Assembly: GCF_000775615.1 (NCBI RefSeq)
Contig: NZ_AVPG01000029.1
Location: 1-33,615 of the forward strand
Length of the DNA stretch: 33,615 bases
Source of the DNA: Pontibacillus litoralis JSM 072002
GTDB lineage: Bacteria; Bacillota; Bacilli; Bacillales; BH030062
Reading direction: 5' to 3'
Shown here: positions 9,008-17,846 of the stretch, piece after piece
How the letters are laid out: each line of letters opens with the position of its first letter
Numbering within the stretch: position 1 is the first letter of the stretch
The notes under the pieces: model-generated
What the model was told of the DNA's origin: nothing
The model's database searches: none
What the model saw: only the letters and a program-made list of their open reading frames with translations
Position numbers and translations under genes: made by a program

Positions 9008-9544
9008 ATGCGACGATGGAAAACGTTACAAAGCGACTATATAGTAAAAAGTCCATATGGGAATATTAGAAAAGATGCCTGTCAATTGCCAAACGGGAAT
9101 GTCATAGACGCCTATTATGTAAAAGAATATCGCGATTGGGTGAATACTGTCGTAATAACACCTGATTTAGATATAATTTTAGTAAAGCAATACCGTCATG
9201 GGGTGCAAGATTTCTGTTACGAACTTCCTGGTGGCATTGTTGATGACGGGGAAAGCTTCGAACAAGCTGCAATGCGAGAAGCGTTAGAAGAAACAGGATA
9301 CACAAGTAATGAATCTGCGATCAAACTAGGTACTTTTGCTGTGAATCCAGCGGAGCAAAACAATTATATACATAGCTACTTAATCCAAAACGCTCATTTA
9401 GTTACAGGTCAACATTTAGATGAAAACGAAGAGTTAGATGTTGTTCGCTTTTCTTTTCAGGAAATGGAGCATAAAATAAAACGAGGAGAAATAAAGCAAT
9501 TATTTACCGTCAATGCGTTTCATATTGCGAAATTACATATATAG
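9008..9544 (+). CDS. Nudix hydrolase
   Basis: This cytoplasmic pyrophosphohydrolase of 178 residues probably cleaves a nucleoside-diphosphate-linked compound. The Nudix box is complete at about residues 76-99: it starts GGIVDDGE and ends REALEETGY, matching the GX5EX7REUXEEXGU pattern. The preceding strand (LVKQYRHGVQDFCYELP) is like that of ADP-ribose pyrophosphatases, but the overall sequence is not close enough to call NudF. ATG 9008 follows AAAGGGCGAG; a GTG six bases earlier is less well spaced. The substrate is unknown. Confidence 0.82.
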   Translation: MRRWKTLQSDYIVKSPYGNIRKDACQLPNGNVIDAYYVKEYRDWVNTVVITPDLDIILVKQYRHGVQDFCYELPGGIVDDGESFEQAAMREALEETGYTSNESAIKLGTFAVNPAEQNNYIHSYLIQNAHLVTGQHLDENEELDVVRFSFQEMEHKIKRGEIKQLFTVNAFHIAKLHI

Positions 9545-9564
9545 TTAACTATTAGGGGTTGAAT

Positions 9565-9651
9565 GTGTTGGAAATTTTTATGGGTTTTTTTATTATAACG
9601 ATATTAATTGTCTTTTTCACAACCGTTGTGATTCTGTGGAAAAAGAAATGA
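9565..9651 (+). CDS. Possible 28-residue single-helix membrane peptide
   Basis: A short frame opens with GTG 9565 or TTG 9568 behind AGGGG and ends in the TGA at 9649-9651. The peptide begins MLEIFMGF, has one strongly hydrophobic segment (FFIITILIVFFTTVVILW) and ends in three lysines, giving an inside-positive single-span topology. The stop codon overlaps the downstream terminator, as is common for the last gene of a transcript. Such tiny membrane peptides are often missed; without homologues it stays tentative. Confidence 0.4.
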   Translation: MLEIFMGFFIITILIVFFTTVVILWKKK

Positions 9652-9681
9652 GCCCTCGTATGCAATGAAGGGCTCATTTTT
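9649..9681. terminator. Bidirectional terminator between the Nudix region and serA
   Basis: TGAGCCCT (9649-9656) pairs perfectly with AGGGCTCA (9669-9676) and is followed by a T run. It separates the rightward transcript from the leftward serA operon. Confidence 0.8.
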
Positions 9682-9682
9682 G

Positions 9683-11269
9683 TTACAGTCGAATTTCCTT
9701 CACACTATGAATGTGATTTATTTGTTCTAGGTCACGAAATGCGTCTTGATTAAATAATGAATCAATGGATAGCATCATGATGGCTTCGCCGCCTTCTTGT
9801 TTTCGACCTACTTGCATTGTAGCAATGTTTACTTGATGCTTGCCTAATGTTGTACCAACCAGCCCAATCATACCTGGAATGTCGTTGTGCTGAATGTATA
9901 GCAAGTGATCTTCTGGAGCCATATCAATGGAGTAGTCATCAATTTTAATAATTCTTGGACCGTATCCTGCAAGCATTGTTCCAGAGATGCTACGCTTTCC
10001 TTGCTGCGTTTCAATTGTTACGGTTATTAAATTTTTAAAACCTAGTGAAGAGGTGGCGTGTTCAACAGAGTATGTTAAATTATATGTCTTTGCCATATGA
10101 AATGTATTGACAATATTAACTTTATCTCCTAAATGATAGCTTAATAGTCCCTTCATAATCCGCCGCGTTAAAGAAGCAGTATCAAAATCAGACAACTCAC
10201 CGCCATACGTAACGGTCACTTTCATTGGTGCTTCTGTCACGAGTTGAATGGCCATTTCACCTAGTTTCTCTCCAAGTAAATAATAGGGTTGCAAGGCTCT
10301 TCTTACTTCAGAAGAAATGGTAGGCATATTCACTGCATTTTTAAAGCTTTCACCGTTTAAGATTGCTATTATTTCTTCACTAACGTCTTGCGCCACAAGT
10401 GTTTGGGCTTCTTCTGTCGATGCGCCAAGATGTGGCGTTGCGATTACCTCTGGTCGGTCGAGCAATGGGTGATCCATCGCCGGTTCTTTTTCAAAAACGT
10501 CTAATGCAGCGCCAGCAACAATGCCTGACTCGATTGCACGTAATAGAGCTCCTTCCTCAATGATGCCACCCCGAGCACAGTTTAAAATACGAACCCCTTG
10601 TTTCATTTTAGTAAATGCATTGTCATCGATCATATGCTTCGTTTCTTTCGTCAATGGCGTGTGCACCGTTATAAAATCTGAAGTGGCATAAATGTCTTCT
10701 AAAGAGCCTTTCGTTATTCCTAATTTATCCGCACGCTCCTCCGTTAAAAAAGGATCATATGCAATAATAGTCATGCGACACGCCTTGGCTCTACGGGCAA
10801 CTTCACTACCGATACGCCCCATGCCAATGATACCAAGCGTTTTACGATGTAGTTCCACACCTTTAAAGGATTTACGATCCCATTTTCCATTCATGAGCGT
10901 TTGATAGGCTTGCGGAATGTGTCTCGCTAAGGCCATCATCATTGCAAACGTATGCTCCGCAGTGGAAATCGTATTACCATCAGGTGCATTCACGACAATG
11001 ATTCCTTGCTCTGTAGCTGCTTCTAAATCAATATTATCGACTCCAACACCAGCCCGACCAATGACTTTAAGGTTGGTGCCCGCTTCTAATAGCTCCTTTG
11101 TAACAGTCGTTTGGCTACGAACAATGAGTGCATCGTAACGATTAATGACGTCTTGAACTGTCACATTAGTAAACTCGTTCATATAATCGACTTGAATATT
11201 GTCTTGATTCAAAAGTGGTTGCAATCCTTCTGCACTAACTGGATCACTTACAAGTATTTGATATGTCAT
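9683..11269 (-). CDS. serA: D-3-phosphoglycerate dehydrogenase
   Basis: This enzyme catalyses the first committed step of serine synthesis, oxidising 3-phosphoglycerate with NAD. The 528-residue long form has a substrate/NAD domain, an allosteric substrate-binding (ASB) domain and a C-terminal ACT domain that commonly binds serine. The NAD-binding glycines are Gly149, Gly151 and Gly154 (GMGRIG). The catalytic set is Arg233 (CARGG), Glu262 (FEKEP) and His280 (TPHLGAS). The ACT domain begins near HNDIPGMIGLVG. The start is ATG 11269, nine bases behind a perfect AGGAGG; a longer in-frame start inside the preceding gene lacks a site. The 5' end overlaps the aminotransferase gene by 26 bases, implying translational coupling and control by the upstream T-box. 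Confidence 0.95.
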   Translation of the reverse strand: MTYQILVSDPVSAEGLQPLLNQDNIQVDYMNEFTNVTVQDVINRYDALIVRSQTTVTKELLEAGTNLKVIGRAGVGVDNIDLEAATEQGIIVVNAPDGNTISTAEHTFAMMMALARHIPQAYQTLMNGKWDRKSFKGVELHRKTLGIIGMGRIGSEVARRAKACRMTIIAYDPFLTEERADKLGITKGSLEDIYATSDFITVHTPLTKETKHMIDDNAFTKMKQGVRILNCARGGIIEEGALLRAIESGIVAGAALDVFEKEPAMDHPLLDRPEVIATPHLGASTEEAQTLVAQDVSEEIIAILNGESFKNAVNMPTISSEVRRALQPYYLLGEKLGEMAIQLVTEAPMKVTVTYGGELSDFDTASLTRRIMKGLLSYHLGDKVNIVNTFHMAKTYNLTYSVEHATSSLGFKNLITVTIETQQGKRSISGTMLAGYGPRIIKIDDYSIDMAPEDHLLYIQHNDIPGMIGLVGTTLGKHQVNIATMQVGRKQEGGEAIMMLSIDSLFNQDAFRDLEQINHIHSVKEIRL

Positions 11270-12413
11270 TTCGATATACCTCCTGAGCTGCTTTAACACC
11301 AGCACCTAATTGAATTGTTAATCCACAATCTAATAATCCCATTTCTATAATCGAAACCGTCGTTAATATATCTACAGGTGAGCAATACCCCATATGACCA
11401 ATACGAAAGATTTTTCCTTTTAATTGTTTCTGACCCCCAGCTAACGTTAAACCATATTGCTTATTTACGTGACTGCGAAATGTGTCCACATTTAACCCTT
11501 CTACAGCTTTTACTGCCGTAACAGTAGGGGAGGCTACTTCATCATTGGTTAAAAGAGGGAGGTGTAATGCTTTCATAGCAGCTCGCGTCATTTCTTTCAT
11601 TAATTCATGTCGTTTAAATACTTGATCTAATGTTTCCTCCTCCATCATTTCGCAAACAGCTTGCAAACCTTTAATAAGAGAAACAGCAGGAGTGTACGGT
11701 GTCATCGCGTTTTCCCATTGTTTGTAATACGCTTTTAAATCAAAATAAAAAGAAGAAGCTTTTGTTTTTTCGATTATTGCCCAAGCTCGTTTACTTGCAG
11801 AGATTAGCGCTAACCCTGGCGGAAGCATCATCGCTTTTTGTGAACCAGTAACGAGAATATCAATGTCCCATTCATCCATTTTAGCTGCAACTCCACCAAT
11901 GCAACTGACTCCGTCTACGAGCGTTAATGCATCCGTATGTTCTCGAACAACTGCCGTTAATTGCTGAATCGGTTGGATCACACCAGTCGATGTTTCGTTA
12001 AATGTCAATAGTACTGCCTTTACATGAGGATATGATTGCAAAGCTTGCTTTAATTCGTTTGGGCATACAGCCTCTCCCCAAGCAACATTTAATCGATGTG
12101 TTACTAAATCGTGTTTCTCACATATAGCTGCAAACCTGTCACCGAAAGCTCCTGCAACTACAACAAGTACTTCATCTCCCGCTCCTGTCACGTTATCAAC
12201 AGCTACTTCAAGTCCACCTGTACCACTCGCTGTCACAATAAAAATAGGTTGTTGTGTACCGAAAATAGGTTTTAACCTTTCACTCGTATCCGCAAAAAGT
12301 TGAGCAAATGAACTACTACGATGACCTATCATAGGTTCGTTCATGGCATGGCTTACTTGTTGGGGAATGGGAGTAGGCCCAGGCGCTCTTAAAAACGTTT
12401 GATTTACTAACAT
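11244..12413 (-). CDS. Class V PLP-dependent aminotransferase, probable serine-pathway enzyme
   Basis: The 389-residue protein belongs to the alanine-glyoxylate / serine-pyruvate aminotransferase group. The PLP-binding lysine is in TGSQKAMMLPPGL. The phosphate-binding TASGTGGLEVA segment and the conserved N-terminal start (APGTP-like, here APGPTPIP) are visible. Because it is the first gene of a serine-type T-box operon and overlaps serA, I infer that it works in serine synthesis, possibly as a replacement for the phosphoserine aminotransferase SerC. The alternative is a glyoxylate-to-glycine reaction using alanine or serine as donor. ATG 12413 has AGGAGGAG upstream. Confidence 0.85.
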   Translation of the reverse strand: MLVNQTFLRAPGPTPIPQQVSHAMNEPMIGHRSSSFAQLFADTSERLKPIFGTQQPIFIVTASGTGGLEVAVDNVTGAGDEVLVVVAGAFGDRFAAICEKHDLVTHRLNVAWGEAVCPNELKQALQSYPHVKAVLLTFNETSTGVIQPIQQLTAVVREHTDALTLVDGVSCIGGVAAKMDEWDIDILVTGSQKAMMLPPGLALISASKRAWAIIEKTKASSFYFDLKAYYKQWENAMTPYTPAVSLIKGLQAVCEMMEEETLDQVFKRHELMKEMTRAAMKALHLPLLTNDEVASPTVTAVKAVEGLNVDTFRSHVNKQYGLTLAGGQKQLKGKIFRIGHMGYCSPVDILTTVSIIEMGLLDCGLTIQLGAGVKAAQEVYRNDISNTCK

Positions 12414-12439
12414 ATTTATCTCCTCCTATATAGTTATAA

Positions 12440-12670
12440 AACTCAAAAAGCGCCCCTTGCTATGAAAGCAAGGGGCGCTTAAATACGCGGTACCACCCTA
12501 TATTTGTTATCTACTAAAAAATAAATAACCTTCAAACGATAACGGCGTGGCACCGGGTATTCCTACTAACCATTCAGATACCAGTTCAGAAGTGCTCAAT
12601 TCAAGCTTGTTTGTCGATTCACAGCAACCATCGACTCTCTGAAAAACAATTCTTTGAATCTGTCTTCATC
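12440..12670 (-). promoter_or_regulatory. T-box riboswitch, probably serine-specific, controlling the aminotransferase-serA operon
   Basis: On the minus strand the T-box core GGGTGGTACCGCG lies at 12498-12486. It is followed by a terminator with perfect 13-nt arms (12480-12468 and 12460-12448) and a T run. Upstream are Stem I-like sequences, including GTCGATGGTTGCTGTGAATCGAC-type pairing near 12615-12640. In the expected specifier loop a TCT serine codon at 12590-12588 precedes GAAC. The T-box identity is firm, while the specifier assignment is a reading by eye. The 5' limit is approximate. Confidence 0.88.
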
Positions 12671-12720
12671 AATACTTTTTTATAATATGATTAAAAGCAT
12701 TTTAGCATGTTAGTGTAATA

Positions 12721-13079
12721 GTGTAAAGGATAAATTATGAATTAGGGTATTTTTGCACGTCCCTTCGAAAAGGAAGTGGAATAAGATGTTCCAAATAATT
12801 CTTAAGTGATCATCTATGTAAGAAGGGCACTTTATTACATTAAAGTGAAAGCGGTTTTTGAGATGATGGGATGGTGCTCTCCTTAACTACTCAATCATAA
12901 AATTGAGACAATCCCTGTATGATAGCACCCATATTAACGGGCTCAGGATATTTATTAAATTTGTAACGATTGTAGAGAGTGATATGCTGCCATGAAACGA
13001 GGGAAATTCGTTTTAACGTAATACTAGCATTGTAGTAAATGATACAGTTCGAGATCAAACGGCTACATTCTCCCCGATT
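12721..13079. other. Gene-free stretch between the serine T-box and the ABC relic
   Basis: No open frame with a credible start, no terminator and no RNA gene were seen. The stretch is probably decayed DNA belonging to the lost ABC transporter locus, but no recognisable protein motif remains. Confidence 0.4.
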
Positions 13080-13320
13080 TTAGTGTCCTCTGCACATATC
13101 ATTTATCCGGAGGGGAGCAACAGCGACTTGCCTTATCAAGACTAATAATTAAGGTTTGTGATTTTATCCTTGCAGATGAGTCAACTGGATCTTTGGATCA
13201 AACCTACAGAAATATAGTTTTGGGATATTTTATCTCAGTTAAATCACGATGGAAAAACAATCGTAATCGTGTCTCATGTTCCTTTTGTAATGGAATGTTG
13301 CCAAAGAGTTGTAAATTTAG
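13080..13320 (+). pseudogene. Remnant of an ABC transporter ATP-binding subunit
   Basis: A decayed fragment encodes the ABC signature LSGGEQQRLALSRL from about 13103 and a Walker B with D-loop, CDFILADESTGSLDQ. After a frameshift near 13215, a continuation with the H-loop reads GKTIVIVSHVPFVME. The Walker A part is missing. The pattern is like the ATPases of MacB/LolD or bacitracin-type exporters. No start codon or ribosome binding site is left. Confidence 0.75.
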
Positions 13321-13487
13321 CATTTCAGCTTGCTATTAAACAGATCTCACATCATGTACGCCCTATATGATGAAACGTCTTATCGTCACAAACTGCTTCG
13401 TTAATTCCATTAAACTCTTTTCTTTTTCTATTAATCATACTATGATAATAGAGTTGTTATTATTTTTGTAGAAAGGCTGGAGAGTTT

Positions 13488-14753
13488 GTGAAAAAGTTTG
13501 TGAAGAACTATCGATTTACATTATCATTATTATTAGCTATTATCATCGGTGGTACTGCTGGTGTTGTATTTGGTCCGGATGCAGCGGTCGTTAAACCGTT
13601 CGGGGATCTATTCTTAAATTTAATGTTTATGATAATCGTTCCGCTCGTCTTCTTTAGTATTGCATCAGCCATTGCATCAATGGACGGCATGAAGCGTTTA
13701 GGTAAAATTATGGGTAGCATTTTCGTTGTATTCCTTGTAACTGCCCTTTTATCAGCTGTCGTTGGCATGGTAGGAGTCACAATCTTTAATCCTATTGGGG
13801 AAGAAAATGTTGATATGATTAAAGATTCGATGGAAGCATATCAAGTAGAGGAACAGCCGGACGTAGAGGATGTAACGTTGTTAGGTCAATTAGTTAATAC
13901 TTTTACGGTTCCTGATTTTTCTTTAATGCTTTCAAAAAGTAATATGTTGCAATTAATCGTATTTTCTATTTTGTTTGGTTTAGCAACAGCTTTGGCTAAA
14001 GAAAAAGGAAAACCGATGGCCAACTTCTTATCATCTGGCTCTGCAGTAATGATGAAGATGGTTTCTATTATTATGTATTATGCCCCTATAGGTTTAGGGT
14101 GTTATTTTGCCGCTATTATTGGTGATTTAGGCCCACAGTTATTAAGTGGGTATGCTAGAACGTTTGCCTTGTACATGTTAATAACGGTTATTTATTATTT
14201 TGGCTTCTTTACTTTGTACGCCTTTATTGCAGGTGGTAGAAATGGTGTGAAGGTATTTTGGCGAAATGCGGCCGAACCTTCTGTGACAGCATTAGCGACT
14301 TGTTCAAGTGCTGCAAGTATTCCGGCTAATTTAAATGCTGTTAATAAGATGGGGGTTCCAAAGGATATTGCTGAAACTATTATTCCGCTTGGAGCCAATA
14401 CACACAAAGATGGATCTGTATTTGGCGGCGTAGTTAAAATCGTCTTCTTGTTTGCTTTATTTGGCAAAGATATGACGAGTTTGTCCAGTATTGCCGCTAT
14501 TATTGCTGTATCCTTTCTTGTAGGTGCTGTTATGGGTGCTATACCAGGTGGTGGTATGATTGGCGAGATGCTTATCTTGAGCGTGTTTGGTTTCCCGCCA
14601 GAGGTGTTACCGATTATTGCAGTTATTAGTACAATTATTGATGCGCCAGCTACATTGTTAAATTCAACAGGAAACACAGTGTGCGCCATGCTCGTAACGC
14701 GTATTGTTGAAGGGAAAGATTGGCTTAAAAAACAAGTAGCTATAGCAAAATAA
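13488..14753 (+). CDS. Dicarboxylate/amino acid:cation symporter (DAACS family)
   Basis: This integral membrane carrier of 421 residues probably brings a dicarboxylate or amino acid into the cell with sodium or protons. It has the family's eight-helix plus two-hairpin plan. The serine-rich hairpin 1 motif TCSSAASIP is at about residue 269. The transport-site helix reads PLGANTHKDGS at about residues 299-309, in the place of the usual NMDGT motif. Hairpin 2 is GAIPGGGM. The divergent NMDGT motif makes the substrate unsure: glutamate/aspartate, serine/threonine and cystine carriers are all possible. GTG 13488 follows GGAGAG. A terminator ends the transcript. Confidence 0.9.
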   Translation: MKKFVKNYRFTLSLLLAIIIGGTAGVVFGPDAAVVKPFGDLFLNLMFMIIVPLVFFSIASAIASMDGMKRLGKIMGSIFVVFLVTALLSAVVGMVGVTIFNPIGEENVDMIKDSMEAYQVEEQPDVEDVTLLGQLVNTFTVPDFSLMLSKSNMLQLIVFSILFGLATALAKEKGKPMANFLSSGSAVMMKMVSIIMYYAPIGLGCYFAAIIGDLGPQLLSGYARTFALYMLITVIYYFGFFTLYAFIAGGRNGVKVFWRNAAEPSVTALATCSSAASIPANLNAVNKMGVPKDIAETIIPLGANTHKDGSVFGGVVKIVFLFALFGKDMTSLSSIAAIIAVSFLVGAVMGAIPGGGMIGEMLILSVFGFPPEVLPIIAVISTIIDAPATLLNSTGNTVCAMLVTRIVEGKDWLKKQVAIAK

Positions 14754-14770
14754 TCGATGCTGACATTTAT

Positions 14771-14808
14771 ATAACCCTATTCCGATAAATGGAATAGGGT
14801 TATTTTTA
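14771..14808 (+). terminator. Rho-independent terminator after the symporter gene
   Basis: ATAACCCTATTCC and GGAATAGGGTTAT are perfect 13-nt arms around a seven-base loop, followed by a T run. Confidence 0.9.
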
Positions 14809-15001
14809 TGCATCCAGTTTGTATCGTGATAAACAATCGCTTATCAACATAGCCATTATCTAGAAATCCTTATTTATAAAATGCTGTTTTTTAATGATAC
14901 CATGAAGTTATAATTGGCATAGAAATTGCATTATACATGTAGTGAAGGGAGTAATATCTACTTTTGTAAACGTTTTCTTCATAACGTAGAGGAGGCTTTA
15001 G

Positions 15002-15256
15002 ATGGTCGCGAATAAAGTAGTCTTTATTACGGGTGCTGCAAGTGGAATAGGGTATGAAATTGGTGTGGAATTTGCCAAACAAGGAGCAAAAATTGCTTTC
15101 AGTGATGTGAATGAAAACGTACATGAAGTGGTTAAGGATTTAAATGAGAAGGGATATGATTGCATTAGTTTTACATGTGATGTAACAAAAGAAGACGATA
15201 TTCAACAATCTATTCAAGCGACGTTTAATCATTATGGAAGAATGGATGTTCTAATA
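15002..15256 (+). pseudogene. 3-hydroxybutyrate dehydrogenase-like SDR, 5' part, interrupted by transposon insertion
   Basis: These 85 codons encode the NAD-binding half of a short-chain dehydrogenase, with the nucleotide motif TGAASGIG at residues 10-17, the acidic strand end FSDVNE and a CDVT segment. AGAGGAGG precedes ATG 15002. The frame runs into the inserted element and stops at 15313, giving a chimeric 103-residue product without an active site. The second half lies at 18168-18686. Joined, the parts encode 257 residues, the normal length of 3-hydroxybutyrate dehydrogenase, which oxidises (R)-3-hydroxybutyrate to acetoacetate in PHB/ketone-body use. Assignment to this SDR subgroup is from overall similarity; another SDR substrate is possible. 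Confidence 0.85.
15252..15256. repeat. Target site duplication TAATA, left copy
   Basis: TAATA directly precedes the left inverted end and is repeated at 18163-18167 after the right end. Five bases is the duplication length made by Tn3-family transposition. Confidence 0.9.
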
Positions 15257-15294
15257 GGGGTAGCGTCAGGAAAATGCGGATTTACAACGTTAAG
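15257..15294 (+). repeat. Left terminal inverted repeat of the Tn3-derived element
   Basis: This 38-bp end starts GGGGTAGCGTCAGG and ends ACAACGTTAAG. It differs from the right end at positions 7 and 17 only. Confidence 0.92.
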
Positions 15295-15354
15295 CATATT
15301 CCAAGGGCGCTAACCTCATTTCTAACAACGTTAAGAAAGCTTTAAGGGTCTTAA

Positions 15355-15726
15355 AGAATCAGCCGAGACAATCTTCTTCGAATTAAAATTCGAAATAAGA
15401 AAGCAAATTTAAAATCCATTAAGGACACTTGGCTGGATTTAGCTGAAGATAATCCGTATAGCCAATTCTTAATAACGGTAATGGCTGGTGTGAACCAGTT
15501 AGAAAGAGACTTAATCCGTATGCGACAACGTGAAGGAATTGATTTAGCTAAACAGGAAGGTAAATATATAGGAAGAGTAAAAAAGTATCATGGAAACCAT
15601 GCAGGAATGAATTATGCTGTTCAACTTTATAAGGAGGGCAACATGACCGTAAAAAAAATTTGTGAAATTACAAATGTCTCAAGGGCAGCTTTATATCGAA
15701 AATTGAATAAGGAAAAAAAAGTCTGA
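15355..15726 (+). pseudogene. tnpR: Truncated Tn3-family serine resolvase (C-terminal part)
   Basis: The open frame encodes the end of the catalytic domain and the DNA-binding domain of a serine recombinase. Recognisable parts are LKSIKDTWLDLAEDNPYS, the long-helix segment VNQLERDLIRMRQREG and the C-terminal helix-turn-helix MTVKKICEITNVSRAALYRK. The N-terminal domain with the catalytic serine (normally GYARVS) is absent, so it cannot recombine DNA by itself. The first ATG in frame is 15481, which would give an 81-residue DNA-binding fragment without a good ribosome binding site. It supports the Tn3 origin of the element. Confidence 0.85.
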
Positions 15727-16110
15727 CAAGCAACTAATTTTTTCAAATTTCTTTGTTTACATCAAATTGCAAGTTTCCAAGGCATTTTTAATCACACTAT
15801 ATTCAAAGCTACATAATTAAAGAATAAAAATAGATAAAAGCTTGTACTTAGTGTACGTTAAGGATATCTATGATTATGAGATTATCGGTGGTCTTAATTC
15901 TTTAATACTATTGATTGCCTTTTGTTTAACCCCTTGTGAATATGGTGAAGAAATATAAATATGCTTTAGGAAACCTGTTCATATTTTTTAGCTCTTACCA
16001 TCATAATTATACTGAATATTTCCCAATATGAGAAATCTATTTTTGTGATATACTTATAATAACAAAGATAGAAGTTTAATAATTTCAGTTTGGTTCCAAA
16101 AATATTATGT
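15727..16110. other. Non-coding stretch inside the Tn3-derived element
   Basis: There is no open frame of note. An AT-rich segment with TATAAT near 16058 lies about 65 bases before the protease start and could supply its promoter. I could not identify resolvase res subsites by eye, although their normal place next to tnpR is here or just upstream of 15355. Confidence 0.35.
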
Positions 16111-16122
16111 AGGAGGAATTAG

Positions 16123-16721
16123 ATGAGCATTAAAGTTCGAAAGTTTTTCACACTATTTATAGTTACGCTTCTTTTGTCAATTGGATCTTTTTTGTAGGAA
16201 GTAATATTTCAAAGGCGTCATCAGCATTTACTTTCGGAGGTCACTGGAGTAATGAGGACTCTATCCCTTACATTAATAACGTTAGTTCAAATTACTCCAC
16301 TTTGAAGACGCTTACAAACAATGCTGCATTAAATAACATTAATAATTATCAATACACTGTAACTTACCGAAAGTATAGTAGTTTGGGAAGCCGTCAAGTT
16401 ATAGTGGATGATGTTTATTTACCAAGTGTATCCTGGACAGGCAGAGCATCAGGAGCTGCAAGTAACTGGGATGGTAATTATCACTATTACGATATAAATG
16501 TAAAGCTAAATGTCGGAAATGGAATTTTAAGCTATAGTAACAGTAAACTAACTGGATTAATAGCTCATGAATTGGGACATGCTGTTGGTTTGGAGCATAG
16601 AACTACTAGTAATGGGGGAGGAAGAGATTTCCTAATGTACCCTTATGATTCACGTTATCAGTACACACCAAATAGCACCGAAGATGCTACCCTTTACAAT
16701 CTTTACTATCACCAACTATAA
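16123..16721 (+). pseudogene. Secreted matrixin-like zinc metalloprotease, frameshifted in the signal peptide
   Basis: ATG 16123 lies six bases behind AGGAGG and starts a signal peptide (MSIKVRKFFTLFIVTLLLS). That frame stops at TAG 16194-16196, right after a run of six T at 16188-16193. The rest of the protein continues in another frame (SSAFTFGGHW and onward). Adding one T joins the two into a protein of about 199 residues. The mature part carries the metzincin zinc motif HELGHAVGLEH (HExxHxxGxxH) and a Met-turn, RDFLMYP. The gene is either inactivated, phase-variable at the T run, or affected by a sequencing error. A shorter unexported product could start internally near TTG 16302. It is the first gene of the cargo operon. 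Confidence 0.8.
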
Positions 16722-16737
16722 AAAGGAGTGAGAAAAT

Positions 16738-17361
16738 ATGAAACAATTTACACGTATTTTATTATACGTTTGTGTGTGTGTTGTAGTGGTGGGTGCCGGT
16801 TATTTAGGTTATGAAAAAGAAAAAGATACGACATCTACTGACAGCAATATTATACCAGTCCATGCCTCGTGGGGGGATGAAGCAAAAGATGTTAAAAGTT
16901 TGATAAAAGAATCAGATCTAGTGGTTGTAGGCAAGATGACAGAGCAAATGGCATCTTATCAACCATTCGAAAACTATGAAGATACCTTTACAGATGCCAA
17001 ATTTACAGTTGGTGAAATCATTAAAGGTGATATTTCATCAAAAGAAGTAGTAATATCCCAATATGGTGGGGAACGGAAAGATGGAAAAGTGGAAGTCTTT
17101 GAGAGTTTACCATTAATGGAGAAAGATACATCATATTTGTTGTTTCTTACCAAAATAGAAGATGATACTAATAGAGATGGTAAATATCAAACAACAGGAG
17201 GGCCTCAAGGCTATTATACATTACTAAATAATAGTAACTTTAGTACATTTGCTTTGGATGATTTTGAAATTAATGGTACTGTAAATGGAGAAATTAATGA
17301 GAAAGTTGAGAACACAAGTATTGCTGAGTTACGTAGCATGGTAACAATTCAGAATGATTAG
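16738..17361 (+). CDS. Exported/membrane-anchored hypothetical protein of the Tn3 cargo
   Basis: The 207-residue product begins with a basic start and one hydrophobic helix (ILLYVCVCVVVVGAGYLGY), a signal anchor or uncleaved signal. The rest is a soluble domain outside the cell. The domain contains SDLVVVGKMTE, FTVGEIIKGD and KDTSYLLFLTK, a strand-rich pattern. I do not recognise a named family. It begins 16 bases behind the protease stop, with AAGGAG at good spacing, so the two genes are co-transcribed. A protease partner, inhibitor or co-secreted factor is possible but not shown. Confidence 0.75.
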   Translation: MKQFTRILLYVCVCVVVVGAGYLGYEKEKDTTSTDSNIIPVHASWGDEAKDVKSLIKESDLVVVGKMTEQMASYQPFENYEDTFTDAKFTVGEIIKGDISSKEVVISQYGGERKDGKVEVFESLPLMEKDTSYLLFLTKIEDDTNRDGKYQTTGGPQGYYTLLNNSNFSTFALDDFEINGTVNGEINEKVENTSIAELRSMVTIQND

Positions 17362-17396
17362 TCTAGTAATATTCTTTTGGTGAATGGTGGTATACT

Positions 17397-17846
17397 ATGA
17401 AGTATAGTTTACTTTTTTTTGTTCTTATTCTAGCAGGATGTATGGGGAATAATCAGCAAGATAGTAACTCTGAGATTGATTACTCATCCTTTAGTCCGGA
17501 TAGTGCCATTGAACGAGGTGCGGTTGTTATTACAAACACAGGAGAATTTAACACTGAAAAATTAAAAGAATTCGAAGCAATGGTAGATAAAAATAAGTCA
17601 ACTAAAATAGAGATAGTTGAGGTTACAACTGAAGGAAGTCCAATATACAAAAAACTAAGTTATAAGAACAAGCAATTAAAATTAACTATTGATTCTACAA
17701 GCGATTCTTACGGTGAAAATGGCAAAGTCTCCTATAGTTGTAAACGGCTTGTAACTGCTAAAAATGATAATGTAATTGATTATAAACTATCAGAATGTAA
17801 AGGGCATACGAAAAACATACTAATAACAAGCATAAGTAATAACTGA
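17397..17846 (+). CDS. DUF4362-type lipoprotein of the Tn3 cargo
   Basis: A 149-residue lipoprotein with a short signal peptide ending in the lipobox LAGC (Cys15) followed by a Ser/Asn/Gln-rich linker. The folded part contains SSFSPDSAIERGAVVITNTGEF and a later EVTTEGSPIYKKLSYK segment, which match my memory of DUF4362, a Bacillus family of unknown function. ATG 17397 lies 35 bases behind the preceding gene; the ribosome binding site (GGTGG-like) is weak. It is probably the last gene of the three-gene exported-protein cargo. Confidence 0.75.
   Translation: MKYSLLFFVLILAGCMGNNQQDSNSEIDYSSFSPDSAIERGAVVITNTGEFNTEKLKEFEAMVDKNKSTKIEIVEVTTEGSPIYKKLSYKNKQLKLTIDSTSDSYGENGKVSYSCKRLVTAKNDNVIDYKLSECKGHTKNILITSISNN

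Noticed and set aside
14195-14689. Leftward 164-codon frame inside the symporter gene
   Set aside because: It lies fully antisense to a strongly supported DAACS transporter and mirrors its hydrophobic codons.
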